Positions 39,601-49,600 of a stretch of DNA of 64,000 nt are shown here, piece by piece. The notes under the pieces are model-generated. The model was given only the letters and a program-made list of their open reading frames with translations. It did not search any database and had not been told where the DNA came from. The translations under genes were made by a program, and so were the position numbers. The stretch comes from Pinguiococcus pyrenoidosus. Taxonomy: Eukaryota; Sar; Pinguiophyceae; Pinguiochrysidales; Pinguiochrysidaceae. The DNA lies in contig JAAMXY010000665.1 of NCBI GenBank assembly GCA_019677205.1, forward strand, positions 1 to 64,000, written 5' to 3'. How positions within the stretch are numbered: position 1 is the first letter of the stretch; every line of letters begins with the position of its first letter.

Positions 39601-41985
39601 GCGAAGAAGGAGGTTGCTCACCTGTCTGCCCAGACGCGTCAAAGCGAAGAAGCGCTGCACGCCAAGCAGAGCGAGTTCGATCGGGAGCGGATCCAAATGG
39701 CGGCGGCATCAGCAGCAAAGAGCTCCCGTCTGGAGGATGCGGAAGCGCGGGCGCAGCAGCTGTCCGCGGAGGTCCAGCAGCTCAGGCAGCTCATCACGGC
39801 TGCGACGGCTAGCCTTGGACCGGCGGAGAACGAAGGCAACGGCCACGCTCCTCTCGCTCAGGAGCCGCCGAACCTCAAGGCCATGCTGGAGATGAAGATT
39901 GCCATGAAGCTACAGCAGGCGACGGAGGCTCACGAAGCGGAAAAGGCAGAGCTGCAGCGGGTGCACGAGGCGAAGCTCTCGGAAAGCAAGGTGCAGGTCG
40001 AGACGGACTTCGAAGTTCGCGACAAGGTGTACCAGGATGAGATCCGCACGCTGGAGGAGAAACTCGCCCAGGCGGAGCAGCAGGAGGCCTCCCTTCGAAA
40101 TAGCCTTGAAGCGCAGAAGAGCCGGACGGAACGGCTCGCGGCGGTGTTTGCGCAGGTCCGATCCGACATGAAGGAGACCGAAGGCCAGCTCACCCTGGCC
40201 CGCGCGGAATCCGAATCGGAGATCTCCAAGCACCTGAGAGAGATCAACCTGTGGCAAAGCAAGTTCCAGTTGCTGGACGACGGACATCGAAAGAGCTTGC
40301 GACAGCTGGAAGGCGCGAATGAAACGCTCGCGGATGTCATGGGAGCGCGAGACCAAGCAAACCGACAGCGAGATGACCTGTCCGAGCAGCTGCAGGCGTT
40401 GCGCAAGAGGCTTCAAGACGCCAACTCTGAGATCGACGCGCTGAAGAGCAAGGCGGAGGTGAACGTTGCTGAGATGGATCGGCGAATCGCTGAGCTGGCC
40501 GATCAGCACGACCGGGAGATCTCCTTCATCCACCAGGAGAATGAGACCCATCTGCGAGAGCTTGCCGAACAGCATGAGAAGGAGCTGCGAGAACGGGAAC
40601 GGGCGATCAGCCGATCCGGTAGCGAGGTGAATCGGATGGTGCACGAGGAGCTCAGCGCTTTGAAGGCGACCTACACTGATCGCCTTCAGAAGTTGGAGAA
40701 CGACAGCAGCGCTCAGATGGCGGCGCTGCAGCATGCGCACGCGCTGGAGCTGGAGAAGCAGCGCCGGGCTGCCGAGCACGCGAGCGCCGTCCTTGAGCAA
40801 GTGAGAAAACAGACGCCGCGGCAGCGACTGCAGACCGTCTTTGATGACATCACGTCCGGCTCGTGCGCGATCTCTCCGTCCGAGCAGACGTCCTTCCGGC
40901 GCCTTGCGAAGCAGCTTGCAAGCCTGGCCCGCAGCAGTACCGCCGGGGTCGCGGATCGAGAGAACAGCTTGAGCCCGCGCCATGGAGGGAAATCGCCTCA
41001 GTCCGCGGCAAGTGCGACGCAAAGGACACGCCTTAAGCTGTCGGACGCTGGAGAAGCGCCGCTGAGCCCGCGAAGTGCAAACGTTGACCATCCGAGTCCA
41101 ACCCTCCCACATCCACCGGTGTCCAGCTTAAGTCCACCGGCGTCCAGCTTAAGTCCACCGGTGTCCAGCTTAAGTCCACCGGCGTCCAGTGCAAGTCGCC
41201 CGGCGTCCAGCGCGGCTCTGCCACCATCGAAGGAAGCTCCACCTGCGTCGAATGAAGACCCAAGTGGCCTTTGGGCTGAAGCAGCTGCAACGGAGGCGAG
41301 GTCGCCGTCCAGCGCCCTTCACTTCATCGGTCCCCACAGGATTGACCCCATGATCTTTGCCGAGCGCGTCTCGGCTGCAGCAATTGAGGGAAACAGCATC
41401 GCGCTGTCGAAGATCCTCCACGAAGCCGGCATCCATAGCATGAAGGACGACTGCAACTGCCTCAGAAGCACGTTGCTGCCGCTGCATCGAGCTGTGAGCG
41501 GTTTCCATTTTCATGGGAACAAGAGACTCCTTATGAACACGCTTGGAACGCTACTGAACTTTGGAGCGGACGTTGAGCAGCGGGATCACTACGGCAACAC
41601 CATCACCGCGAAGGCCATTCAGACGTGCACCAACAGCGCCGTACTGCCCGTGCTGAAGCTCCTCCTCAAAGGTGGCGCTCCGACGAACGTTGCCAACAGC
41701 GAGGGTGACACGCCGATCCATGCGGAGATGAAGCGGTTGCGCCGAGACTCGTCGGCGGTCATTGAGCTTCTCGTAAGCCATGGGGCCGACATCAACGCCA
41801 CCGATCGCTTTGGGGAGACGGCGTGGCAGATATTTATGAAGCTGGTGAGCACAGGGAAGGTTCCCCCGTACGGCGCCAAGATGCTGCGCACCCTATTGGA
41901 GAGCGGGAGCGCGGTTACAAGCCCAGCAGATGTCCGACAAGCGCAGAGCCTCATGTCACGACTGGAAACAGGACGGACCACGTGA
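33694..41985 (+). CDS. Giant N-terminal kinesin with C-terminal ankyrin repeats
   Basis: An uninterrupted 8.3-kb frame, 2763 residues from the ATG at 33694. The motor (about residues 5-375) has VARIRPG, the P-loop YGHTGSGKTHTM, switch I NEHSSRSHAVLTFH, switch II LVDLAGSERL and NSKLTFLLKDSLGGNSKTLM. An active plus-end-directed ATPase is expected. Residues about 390-2390 are almost continuous coiled coil, followed by a conserved-looking globular segment (RLQTVFDDITSGSCAISPSE). Then comes a Ser/Pro linker with PVSSLSP repeats (nucleotides 41116-41200). The last 200 residues carry ankyrin-type units: LLNFGADVEQRDHYGNTI, LLLKGGAPTNVANSEGDTPI and LLVSHGADINATDRFGETAW. Motor order resembles long CENP-E/KIF15-like kinesins, but the ankyrin tail sets it apart. 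Cargo unknown; the tail probably binds protein. Confidence 0.92.
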   Translation: MSEEVEPVQVVARIRPGDDPDAVPVVAMTAAGNEVVTRDPEENPQRRKGQRVYRCTEVLGPQSAQEEVYRLVRPLVLSTVKGYNATVFAYGHTGSGKTHTMTGTPQEPGAIPRAIADIFATIRLATQRSHDVMFLVRMSFVELYNNAFRNLLPEAAFDKTASTPTDRTGSSRRTTKGGKIEVREADNKGTFLSGKGLRHTVRNVQEAVSLYRKGLRYRATATTDLNEHSSRSHAVLTFHVESRFLNGSGQAEVRLGKLNLVDLAGSERLSMSHAEGETLAQTQHINLSLSALGDVLSTLSAKAQGREQGTVVPYRNSKLTFLLKDSLGGNSKTLMIANLHPDPIFFKQTLITLMYASRAGRIQNRASVITDVKGESGIHQVTLDIDELRRRLQDRASQFEALNQQHAQSAQENVQLRAKLQSLNDANLQEKEMLELRLKEVITSAASHFQRERDNFMSLEHKLKARLSYFQHKVQEQEQELESLRSTVQELQSSRRPAAEMTEMQKALDMWQGQAAQAKEEVQTLTRTHAALSSNNRELQSHADRLGREVVGLRSANQTLDHDAQAFRTLENKLKLPLRLALSVLSEEAFRALVLQKLSSSLPFEFELLSRVASTANSVKLLQDRLSTLRMEKRTTEAELNSLWTSVKQQTGLLGQGKALAYLKRAAKEWPRQKALNDRLHETLESFKGSIVKLQEEAHAALANRDAQIEALKEQLGRLEEEGARDSEEKSQKAQEELRHVTKMYGEREERLLNEKRESVASLQAKLQATEGELNRTFSELHRAQITIKGRERMLDARERLEEENDHLSYQYEACRRLLDEARSQAAAHLAELSSTRRCLEEKQAELDTASQKLEEVESVREEVEIAHAQAMTRVVALAVSDTARMRQSLQSEEQRAAEATKLAKERTQMFAEEEKRAMAAVQDLTDIKADMVYMGMQLREREAAEEEAKRAQERVQELETLLADHEMAAEDNDRLKDKTAAQEKEIEALRADVEERDARLASFQTQAEALRTENLALMGAGEAHSKQLESGEKALEVARSQIERLQAELLEQAATAAALKADLSGTEESIKEQADEKLALEDRVKEMVESLAASNARLVELEKHASEEQASAQQEIDRLNAEQATSKADHETTLSNLQEARVHLENEATRLGDLLRVAESDQEELQAQFDELKAERSSLLSKLMTAHSQEVELRGELRRVAAEDEQNLEALHDGLQKAEEENRALQQKLVDRDHEISDMRGSVSRTAAEVSELRSLKSEQDQQIARLEEELAQERAASEEFQRASQQAQKDGQEVLQRAQTRVDDLDRVITEKLELEKELRTRIEDLASEKVAEAEQLDSLRTEVGAFATERDQLAAKIAQLVSDAEAKDLEVLDLRRAHAAEKEQMTMALCECQKRLEESSRSAELAQAATADLEMAQKALSEEMLSKDADADRRSAQLERATRRADELQKQLADLNQQVREEAEASNQLRRLLTVSEAKLESLGGRCGEADKSAAEFQAKAQSLAESNAELLGKLDFTEQELRRACEALKAAEGTISTNEEHIAELKRDAREERQGREGAQLQAQSTQQEAIEARTRLAELVEAKAALQDSLTSTQAELASSLDALHQLREERAAAASRIEALQADLARSESARETLQEEVAVLKEAKAHAEGGLMQMRAELDKTKQVVDQLHATHASALEGAGGMQKQLAIANMEVARLNETKDALQATLQEATAKLHLAHENLQATQSEVRSLSDAGDALKEELESKVRAVEAHLADSEAQKARIEHLEQSLREAKDECSTFEANSLVLQDRLQAAETSLEQIRESATSSDAQMAQLVQRHTKQSNELQATREELVVSKQTAGKVKQELLDLRSLLDISADENEQLRQHLKSAKASASAEKTRADTERSRADETAEENRRLAAELESLHATLDAKAQELIGQSASLQSELAESRQKLLSMEREVEAKRQVTAAEKATLQEELARAKKEVAHLSAQTRQSEEALHAKQSEFDRERIQMAAASAAKSSRLEDAEARAQQLSAEVQQLRQLITAATASLGPAENEGNGHAPLAQEPPNLKAMLEMKIAMKLQQATEAHEAEKAELQRVHEAKLSESKVQVETDFEVRDKVYQDEIRTLEEKLAQAEQQEASLRNSLEAQKSRTERLAAVFAQVRSDMKETEGQLTLARAESESEISKHLREINLWQSKFQLLDDGHRKSLRQLEGANETLADVMGARDQANRQRDDLSEQLQALRKRLQDANSEIDALKSKAEVNVAEMDRRIAELADQHDREISFIHQENETHLRELAEQHEKELRERERAISRSGSEVNRMVHEELSALKATYTDRLQKLENDSSAQMAALQHAHALELEKQRRAAEHASAVLEQVRKQTPRQRLQTVFDDITSGSCAISPSEQTSFRRLAKQLASLARSSTAGVADRENSLSPRHGGKSPQSAASATQRTRLKLSDAGEAPLSPRSANVDHPSPTLPHPPVSSLSPPASSLSPPVSSLSPPASSASRPASSAALPPSKEAPPASNEDPSGLWAEAAATEARSPSSALHFIGPHRIDPMIFAERVSAAAIEGNSIALSKILHEAGIHSMKDDCNCLRSTLLPLHRAVSGFHFHGNKRLLMNTLGTLLNFGADVEQRDHYGNTITAKAIQTCTNSAVLPVLKLLLKGGAPTNVANSEGDTPIHAEMKRLRRDSSAVIELLVSHGADINATDRFGETAWQIFMKLVSTGKVPPYGAKMLRTLLESGSAVTSPADVRQAQSLMSRLETGRTT
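41116..41200 (+). repeat. 21-bp coding repeat in the kinesin linker
   Basis: About four copies of a 21-base unit encoding P-V/A-S-S-L-S-P in the flexible linker before the ankyrin repeats; the last copy diverges. Confidence 0.8.
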
Positions 41986-42020
41986 ATGCTGTCGAGGGCG
42001 TCGGCGGTCGAAGCGTAGCG

Positions 42021-42046
42021 TTTTGTTTCGTTTCGTTTCGTTTCGT
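42021..42046. repeat. TTTCG pentanucleotide repeat
   Basis: Four to five TTTCG copies just beyond the kinesin stop; a TG-rich stretch (about 42115-42160) follows. Confidence 0.8.
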
Positions 42047-42266
42047 GCCGTTCTATTTTGAATATCCCATTGTACATGCCGACTGTGATCTGCGCACGTA
42101 GGTGCTTGTGAGTGATGTGTGTGTATGTGTGCGTCTCTTGTGTGTGTGTGCGCGCGTTTGCTTCCCTTCTTTGACTGTCCTGCCGATGGGCTCCCGTAGA
42201 AAGCGACGCATCCAGGTGTAAGTAGCCAGTTTGCTGCCTTGCTTTGATTTGCTTTGGTCCCTCGCG

Positions 42267-43317
42267 CTACATGTTGAAGAGCTCTGCAGCGGTGCCTCCA
42301 AGGATGCGCGCGGCGTCTTCCGGATCAAGCTCACTGACCCAAGCGCGGACGGCTTCCACGCTCGCTCCGTACTGGCCCTCGTGGAGCTGCACAAAAGGAA
42401 AGTCCGATCCGTACATGAGGCGTCTTGACCCTAGCACGTCGACCAGCCTCTGAAATCGGGGTCTGAGGTCGTCATACTGCGGTCCTCCCGTTCCGCTCAC
42501 GCGGAAGAGGGCGGAGATCTTCACGTAGAGCTGAGGAATGTCCTGGGCAAGGGCCAGCAACAGCTCGAATGCTTCTTCATCGACAGCCTGCGCGGCCGGA
42601 GGACTGGCCGGGTCGTCCCTGAAGAATCCCCAGTGGTCGATGATGAGCGGCGTGGCCGGCGCCTCCGCCGCCAGGTGCCGCAGCGGCTCCGCAAGCGGCT
42701 TGAGGCCCTTGAAGGCCATGACACCGACAGGCATCCCGAGCTCGCCCGCCACCTTGTACATTTCGACGCCGGTCGGGTTGTCGATCTGCTGGCCCTCCGG
42801 CCAGAGGTACGGGTTGAACCGCACCCCGCAGCAGCCCTTCCCATGCAGCGTCCGGAGGAAGTCGCAGGCCTCCTCCGGCTCCTTGGTCGGGTCTGCCAAG
42901 AGCATGACCGCCAAGCGATCCGGATGCTTCCCCATGCAGTCCAGGACGTAGGAGTGGTCGAAGGCGTACACGGACGGCTGCACGATGAGAGACTTGTCCA
43001 CGCCGGAGGCGTCCATCGCGGCCAGCAGCGCCTCGGCGCTGCTCACGTCATCGCCGAGGCTGTCTGGCGGCGCGCTCGCGAAGCCGCTGGGCCACGCGGC
43101 AGACCAGACGTGCAGGTGCGAGTCGATGACCTTGGGGGCGGTGGCCATGGCCGACACGGCGCGCTGGTGGCTGCAAGATTGCAACGGGGCCCAGGGCAAG
43201 GCAGGGCTGACGTCAGCAAGAACAGGGTCCGCCAGCGGGTTTGGGGGCTTCTTACCGCGGGCTGTACAGGAGCGTCCCGCAGGCCAGGAGCACCGCCTGA
43301 GCGCGCGTCAGCAGCAT
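42267..43317 (-). CDS. Amidohydrolase-2 family metal hydrolase
   Basis: Two exons, 43317-43256 and 43170-42267, for 321 residues. Exon 1 encodes MLLTRAQAVLLACGTLLYSP, a signal or targeting peptide. The core starts KVIDSHLHVWSAAWPSGFAS (His-x-His metal ligands) and has VDKSLIVQPSVYAFDHSYVL, GCCGVRFNPYLWPEG, TPLIIDHWGFF and RRLMYGSDFPFVQLHEGQYG (Asp ligand). This is the TIM-barrel fold of the amidohydrolase-related (PF04909) family, which includes lactone hydrolases and decarboxylases such as ACMSD. The substrate cannot be deduced. The domain is complete to its C-terminal helix (EDAARILGGTAAELFNM). An internal ATG at 43148 could give a form without the leader. Confidence 0.87.
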
Positions 43318-44400
43318 CCGCGGAGACAGCTGCCCTGCGGAAAGCCTGCCGCAAGGGCTCTTGTGGACGATTCAGGATCACGAAGAGGAAGAAAAAAAAG
43401 GTGGGAAGGATTCACTTTCGCTGATGTGCTGCTTTCGCTGCATCGCGCTGCCGTGCTCCCTTTTGTTTTCATTGTTTTCATTGTTCCCGCGCGGATCAGG
43501 AACGAGCGTGCGACTCATGTTTTTGCGATAATTGGGAAAGCACAAGCCATATAATATTGCATATTGCGTCTTATTGATACCGTTCATGTTCGTAGAGTGC
43601 ACACTGCGCGAGAAGGCCACGTAAGCCGGCCGCGGCCACTTGCGTTCTGCGACGCACTCAGTGCAACCGGTAGCAGGCAAGAAAGCACCAATGCAAGCAA
43701 GGTACGTGGTCAATACTTGCCGGCATTGCTGTTTGAAGCGCAGGACTATTGGCCAGATTCTCTGACGATGGATACGTCAGGGTATCCTTCATCCAATCAT
43801 GATTCGTGACGTAATTGCTGGAAGTCTGACACGCTCATCTTCAGGGCCACGACTTTCGGAGCTGACCACCTTCGCGTCAGCGATTGGCGTGTCGGGAGAT
43901 CCATCTTTCCGACAGTTGGACATGGCGGGCACCAGTGTCCAATCCCGTGCGAGAACAGCTGCTCAAGCCGGATTCCCGCTGCGCACCCCAATGGTTCTCG
44001 CCGAAGTTCAAGGATGGAAACAGCGGCGCCTTCTACCCCTAAAGCATGGGCCTAGAAGGCCGTGTCCAAACCGACGCAAAAGGGTCGCAGCCACGAAGCC
44101 GCCGGCTTCGGCGTGAATTCAACATTCGAAAACGAGCTGTACGCAGTCAACCTTATCGTTTCTTTGCATCTTCCGTATGAAAAAGGTAACGCCCGTGGAA
44201 CGCTGATCATAATTGCCCTGTGCCACCATCTCTGCCGCAGGGAAAGCGCCTCGTCGCCTCCACAACTCCCGAAGCGCCACCCCGCCCACTGCAATCAGCA
44301 GAGCGATTACCAAGTATTGCCAGGACCCGAGAGCCCCTGGCACCAGCTTCCCATCCGTGTGCTCTGAGCGCTTCCTACGCTTGGAACCTGCCTTTGGACC
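43318..44400. other. Intergenic, about 1.1 kb
   Basis: Between the amidohydrolase and PAS-protein starts. One minus-strand frame near 44230-44400 encodes a possible transmembrane segment (SWQYLVIALLIAVGGVAL) flanked by basic residues, but it lacks an ATG in reach and I could not build a gene. Nothing else is supported. Confidence 0.4.
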
Positions 44401-46252
44401 ATGGCCATGGCCGAGCGTCGGGTGCCAACGGGGCGAATTCCGCTGCCCAGACAGGTAGCCAATGCCACAGGCCCCGCAGGTCTCCTGCAGGCTGGGACTC
44501 AGCAGCAGCGTATGCCTCCGCAGGACCTGCAAAGGACAGTTCTGACGCGCGTGGAGCTCAACATGATCCCTCCGCATGTGCAACCCGTGTTCATGGACGA
44601 AGCCATCCGCATTGCCAAGCAGGCTCGCTTGGTCGTGGCCGCAGCAGCCCCTCACCGCGTCATTCATAGCAATGTGAGTAGCAGGAAGAAGATGAAGCGT
44701 AGTGCCAAGCCAAGCCCAAGCCAAGGCCAAGCGAAGGCCACGCGAAGCGGATGCGGATGCTGATGCCGATGCTTCTCTCCCCGCAGAAAAGCTGGAATGG
44801 CCTCTTCGGCAGCAGCGGCAGCTGCGCGACGGCGCGCAGCTGCAGCCTGGCGGCGATCTTGAGCAAGATCCTGGCGCCTCAGCCGGGTTGCGAGCAGCTG
44901 GTGGAAAAGTTCCTCAGTGATGTGTACACACGAGGCCGGGGAGACACCACTTGCTTGATAAACGACGGGACCTCGGACCCCGTGCCGATCCGCCTTCGCG
45001 CCATCGCGGTGGTCAAGCCCGCGCAGCGGCTCAACATGGACAAGCTCAAGGTCGTAGCGTACCTCCTCAGTGCCGATCCGCTGGGCGAAGACCTGGGCGT
45101 GGGCGGCTCCGGCAGCTCCGGCGCGGAAGAGGCGGTTCCCAGGGTTGCCGAGCGTGCCAAGGGAAGGAGGGGCCTCTCCATGCCGGAGATGGTGCTGCGC
45201 GCCAACAAGTGTCCAGCCGACGCGAGCTCCGAGTCGTCCGAGACGAGCGCTCCCAGCCTTCTTGATCTTGACGAGGAGCTCCGCCAGAGGCGCGCGACCC
45301 TCGGGCTCCAGCGCGCGACCAGTGACGCGTCCTCAAGTGCCGGTTTGTCTGACGGAAGCCAGCGGGCGAGGGCGAAGCGAAAGCGCCCTCCCGCGGACAA
45401 CGGGGACATCTGCGGGCGAGTGGAGAGCTACAGAAAGCTGCACAAAGGGCTGCTGTCCTTCTACGAGGAGGCGGGAGGGTACTTTGATGCTCGTCGGATG
45501 CCGTATGCGGACTTCCAGAACGTCCGCGGTGCCCGCGTACTGAGCCGCTGCGGAATCATCGCGGTCAACACGCGAGAGAGCACTTCTGAATGGCAGGAGG
45601 TAAGCACGATGCAAGAGTCGTCATTGTGGAAACCAGCACCGTGGCTAAGCCGGATTTGTCCCCAACTTTCCAGAACGAGGGCTTCCTGGAGCCGTGGATC
45701 GTTGCCTCCACCGTCCCTCCGGAACAGCGACCACAGCCCGCCGCTTTGGGCGACTATCAGCCCCCGCCCTGCATGACGATCTCGACGTTGATGAGCCGGG
45801 TCGCGAACATCTACGCCGCCCTGGAGAGGGACCAGAACAAGCTGCAGAACCAGAGGGGCTCCTGCAACAACCCGATGAAGCAGGAGAACGCGCCTCGCGC
45901 GCCTCCAGTGGACGAATACCTCCTGACAGCTTGGCAAAGCCGCCAGGAGTATCTTAGAGGGCTAGAGAGGACGAGTTACGCGCAGGTCTTGGACAGGAAC
46001 TCGGACGAGGGCCGCACCTCGGGCGATTCGCCTGTCCAAAGCTCTGTACTTTCTAGAGAAACCTCCGACGCCCTCGGATCGGAGCATTTCGAGAGCCTGG
46101 GATCGGAGAGCTCCGAGAACACCGGCCCCACGGAGTCGCTGTTCTCTGATTTAGACTCGGACGTGCAGGACGATCAGATGCGTTGGGAAGACTTCGCTGC
46201 GCAGGATACTGACGACAGCGAAGGCACCTCAGACGGCGCCGCATCGTCCTGA
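44401..46252 (+). CDS. PAS-domain protein, putative regulator
   Basis: Three exons, 44401-44673, 44787-45599 and 45674-46252, for 554 residues. Residues about 65-200 resemble a PAS fold: ARLVVAAAAPHRVIHSN joined to KSWNGLFGSSG (the first strand and 'N..W..LFG' block), SLAAILSKIL, GDTTCLINDG and DPVPIRLRAIAVVK. The LOV photoactive-Cys motif is absent, so blue-light sensing is not indicated. Beyond it come a basic stretch (ARAKRKRPPADNG), a middle block (RKLHKGLLSFYEEAGGYFDA) and a long acidic Ser-rich tail ending DSEGTSDGAASS. This layout suggests a transcriptional or signalling regulator, but no DNA-binding domain is visible. A second ATG two codons in is equally usable. Confidence 0.72.
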
Positions 46253-46630
46253 GAGGCTCCCCAGCACTTCATAGGCGTTCTGGGGCGCACTTTTGTGTAT
46301 AGCAACGCTGTGTGCAGACGACTTGGTTGGTGTCAGGCAAAGTTGAGCGAGTGCATGTCCCATAATGACATTGAGGATTTTTCTTCTTCCGGCGCACTCT
46401 GGATCCTTAAGTCCCTCACATTGCGGACATCCCTGGACCGGGTACTTTGCACACGACTTCGCAGGGCGTGGCGGACCGCCCGGGCTTCGGCCTTTCTCAG
46501 CGTCGACCGCGAGACTTCTCCCAAGAACGTATCTCCCGTCACGCCAAGCCGTTGTACAGCATGCGTCCTCGTGCGTTCGTCGCATTTCTACGTTTGTTCC
46601 AGAATGTTGCTTCTGTTTGTGTGTGCCCGC
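46253..46630. other. Tail-to-tail gap
   Basis: 3' flanks of the PAS and armadillo genes; no supported frame. Confidence 0.5.
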
Positions 46631-49600
46631 CTACAGCTGGAGCCAATTCGGAAAGTGGCGGAAGGTTCTAATCAAGACTTGCATGCCCGCGAGGAGGTCA
46701 TCCCGGGCTTGGACACTGCGGCACTCGAGGAAGAGGTCGGCGTCATTTGCCGTGGAGATCCAGAACGATTTCTCCGGATCGGCCGCGGTGGTGCGCTCGC
46801 CTCCCAAGAGGCCTTGCCGGTAGTGGCCTTCGCCAAGGCCCGCTTCGATCTTGCGAACGTTTCGCAGGATGAGGCGGACGCCGGACTTCGCCTTCTTCGC
46901 CGTGTCCTTGACGATGATCGCGTTCCAGTCCACCGAGATGAACATGTGGCGCTGCACAAACCCGCCGCTCTTGTACTCCGCCAGAAGGACGCCAGCGCGC
47001 AGCATGTTCCGGTGGTCCGCGAGCGGATCGGAAGTCGGCTCCTGAAGATCCTCCCCGACCTTCCCGTACGCGTTCGCCCGCAGATCCACGACATCTCCCA
47101 GCCGAGCGAAGAGGGCGCCACGGTTCACCTTCGTGCCGTCCCGTTCCTTCGCCCTCGCGGTCGCCTCCATGCTCAGGATCGCGGCGTCCGCGGCTTGCAC
47201 GACGGCTTCGTCATACTGATTGGCAGCCTTGACCTTCTCGACCGCCTCTTTCCCACCCTTCTGCATGACCAAGGTGGCGTACTCCTCGTCCGCAGAGACC
47301 ACGTTGTCAAGGACGTTGATCGCCTTCACCATCAAATCGGAGTCCGTGTCGTAGAACTCCATCGACTTCAAGATGATCTTGATCGCCCCGGCTTGCACGA
47401 TGACCTTGAGATTCTCCTTCACGAACGCTAGCTGACCGTAGAGCTCGAAGAGCATCGACAGCAGATCCAGATCGTCGATGAACTTGGACACGATCTCCAC
47501 GAAGAGATGCATGCCCACTTCCGCCACCTCCACGCTGCTGTCGTCATCCGTGGCCAGTCGCGTGAGCGCCTTGATGACCCACTTCATGATGTCGGGCGAG
47601 TCCTGGACGATGGGGAGATTCATCACGCGCACGAGAATCGGCAAGCCACCGGCGTTGCGAAGCGCGAGACGGTTCTCCTCCATGACGAAGGAGTTGCCGA
47701 GCGTGAGCATCGCGTCGGAAAGGAACTCCTCGTCGTCCAGGTGGTTCTGCAGGCTGCGGAGAATAGCCTCAATGCCGTCATTTCCCGCGATGGCGCCGAC
47801 ACCGACGCGGGAGTAGGAGAGCACGCTGATGAAGCGGATGCAGTGGCCAGCCACCTCCGCGTTGTGGTCCTGCGTTTCCAGGATCTGCAGGGCGACCTCC
47901 ATGGTGCCCAAGCTGACAAGGAGTTCGGCCGCCTCCGGATCGTTCCCCAGATTGCAGAGGGCGTCTAGGCCTGCGCTGAGCAGCTCCGGCTCACGGAGGT
48001 GCTCGCTGATGACGTCGAGGATCTTGCTCAGTCCGCCCTCCTCGGAGATGTACCTCGTGGCCTCCTCATCGTTGTCGTCGTCTTCCATGGCCGCGAAGTT
48101 GGAGATCACCTCCATGGCCGTCTTCAGCAGGCGGACGCTCTCCCCATTCACCTCCATGCAAACGACGATGCGCTCGACGGCCCGGCGGCGCACCATCTCG
48201 AGGATGCAGTCATCAACGAGGCTCAGGTTGCCCATGCATCGCAACGTCTGGACCACGAGATCGTCCACTGCAGCGAAGTTCTCGAGCACGAGCAGGATCT
48301 GGTCCACGCACTCCTGGCAGATCGCTAGCTTGTTCTCGTCCGACTCGTAGAGCAGGTTGGACGCCGTCGAAATCGCCGACTCCTGGACCACTTCCTCGCC
48401 AGGGTGCTCGACGGCCGACTTCTTGATGGTGAACGGCACATTCAGCTCCATCATGTAGGTGATGTTGGTGGGGTTGTTGTACGCCAGCAGAGCAAGGCAG
48501 TTCAGGCCCTTGTACACGAGCACCTTGTTGCCGGTGTGGCCAAGAATGGTGTTGTTGATGATGCTGATGTACTCCAGGCAGCTCAGCTTGTTGCGCATGT
48601 TCTGGAACTTGCACAGGGCTTCGAGCGTCCGGATGCCAGCCAGAAGCAGGTCTTCGTCCGTCGAATGCTGCTGAAGCACCGCGCAGATCGCTTCAATGGA
48701 CGAATGGTCCGCGAGCAGCTCGGCGTGCCCCGGATAGCCGCTGAACGCCTCCGCGATGCGGCAAACCCGGGTCGCGATGGTCCGATCGTTGACATGCGTC
48801 GAGAGCAAGCTGAGCACGTCCAGCTTGTTGGACAGGTCAACGTCGGCAACGGTGGCCTGGATCTCGTCCACGAGCTGCAGAATGGTGTCGAGCTCATTCA
48901 CAAGCACTGCGTGCGCTTCGGGTTCCTCCCACTGCGTTGCCTGCGTTTCGCTTTGGAAGTAGTACACGCGGCCGTCGTCAGCGACGACCTCCTCCCAGCC
49001 ACCTGCCGCGCTGATGAGGGTGCCGATGTCGGCGAGATGCGACTCAAGAAGGGACTCGATTCCGCCGGCAAACGCTGACGCCATGAAGTCGAGGCAAGCA
49101 GAGGCAACATCAGTGATGTAGGCATCGTCGGGGTACTTCCTGATGACGTCCCCGATGATCTTCATCCCCTCCTTCGACACGCCCATGTTCAGCACGCCAA
49201 TGGTCTCCGACATCGCGCGCAACCCATACGAGGCATTCTGCACGAACTCCGGAGAGTGCTCCCCCCGCAGCGACTCGAGGATGGCGCTGGGGATCTTCGC
49301 GTCCACGATCGCGCCGTTGACCGCGACGTCGTTGTAGGCGACCATCTTCGCGACCATCTGCGCCACCGAGAGGGCGATCTCTTCGCGATCCGAGCCGAGA
49401 CCAGCACACAGGACCAGCATGCTCTCACTGTCCTGCGCCAGCAGCTTGCAAGAAGCTAGGTCCGCCGTGGCGGATTCGTAGAGGACGAGAGACTCGGGCT
49501 CAATTTGGGTCGTCGCCGCAATCGAGGAGATCTGCACCGCCTTGGTGAACGGCAGCAGCTCGCTGCGCTCGTCGCGATGCGCCAGCAGAGCTCGCACGAT

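Noticed and set aside
39910-41112. A 400-codon minus-strand frame inside the kinesin gene
   Set aside because: Antisense shadow of the coiled-coil region; Leu/Arg-rich with no motif.
44230-44400. A tail-anchored membrane protein (RAMP4-like) on the minus strand
   Set aside because: Only one hydrophobic segment is seen; there is no ATG in reach and upstream exons would overlap the PAS gene.
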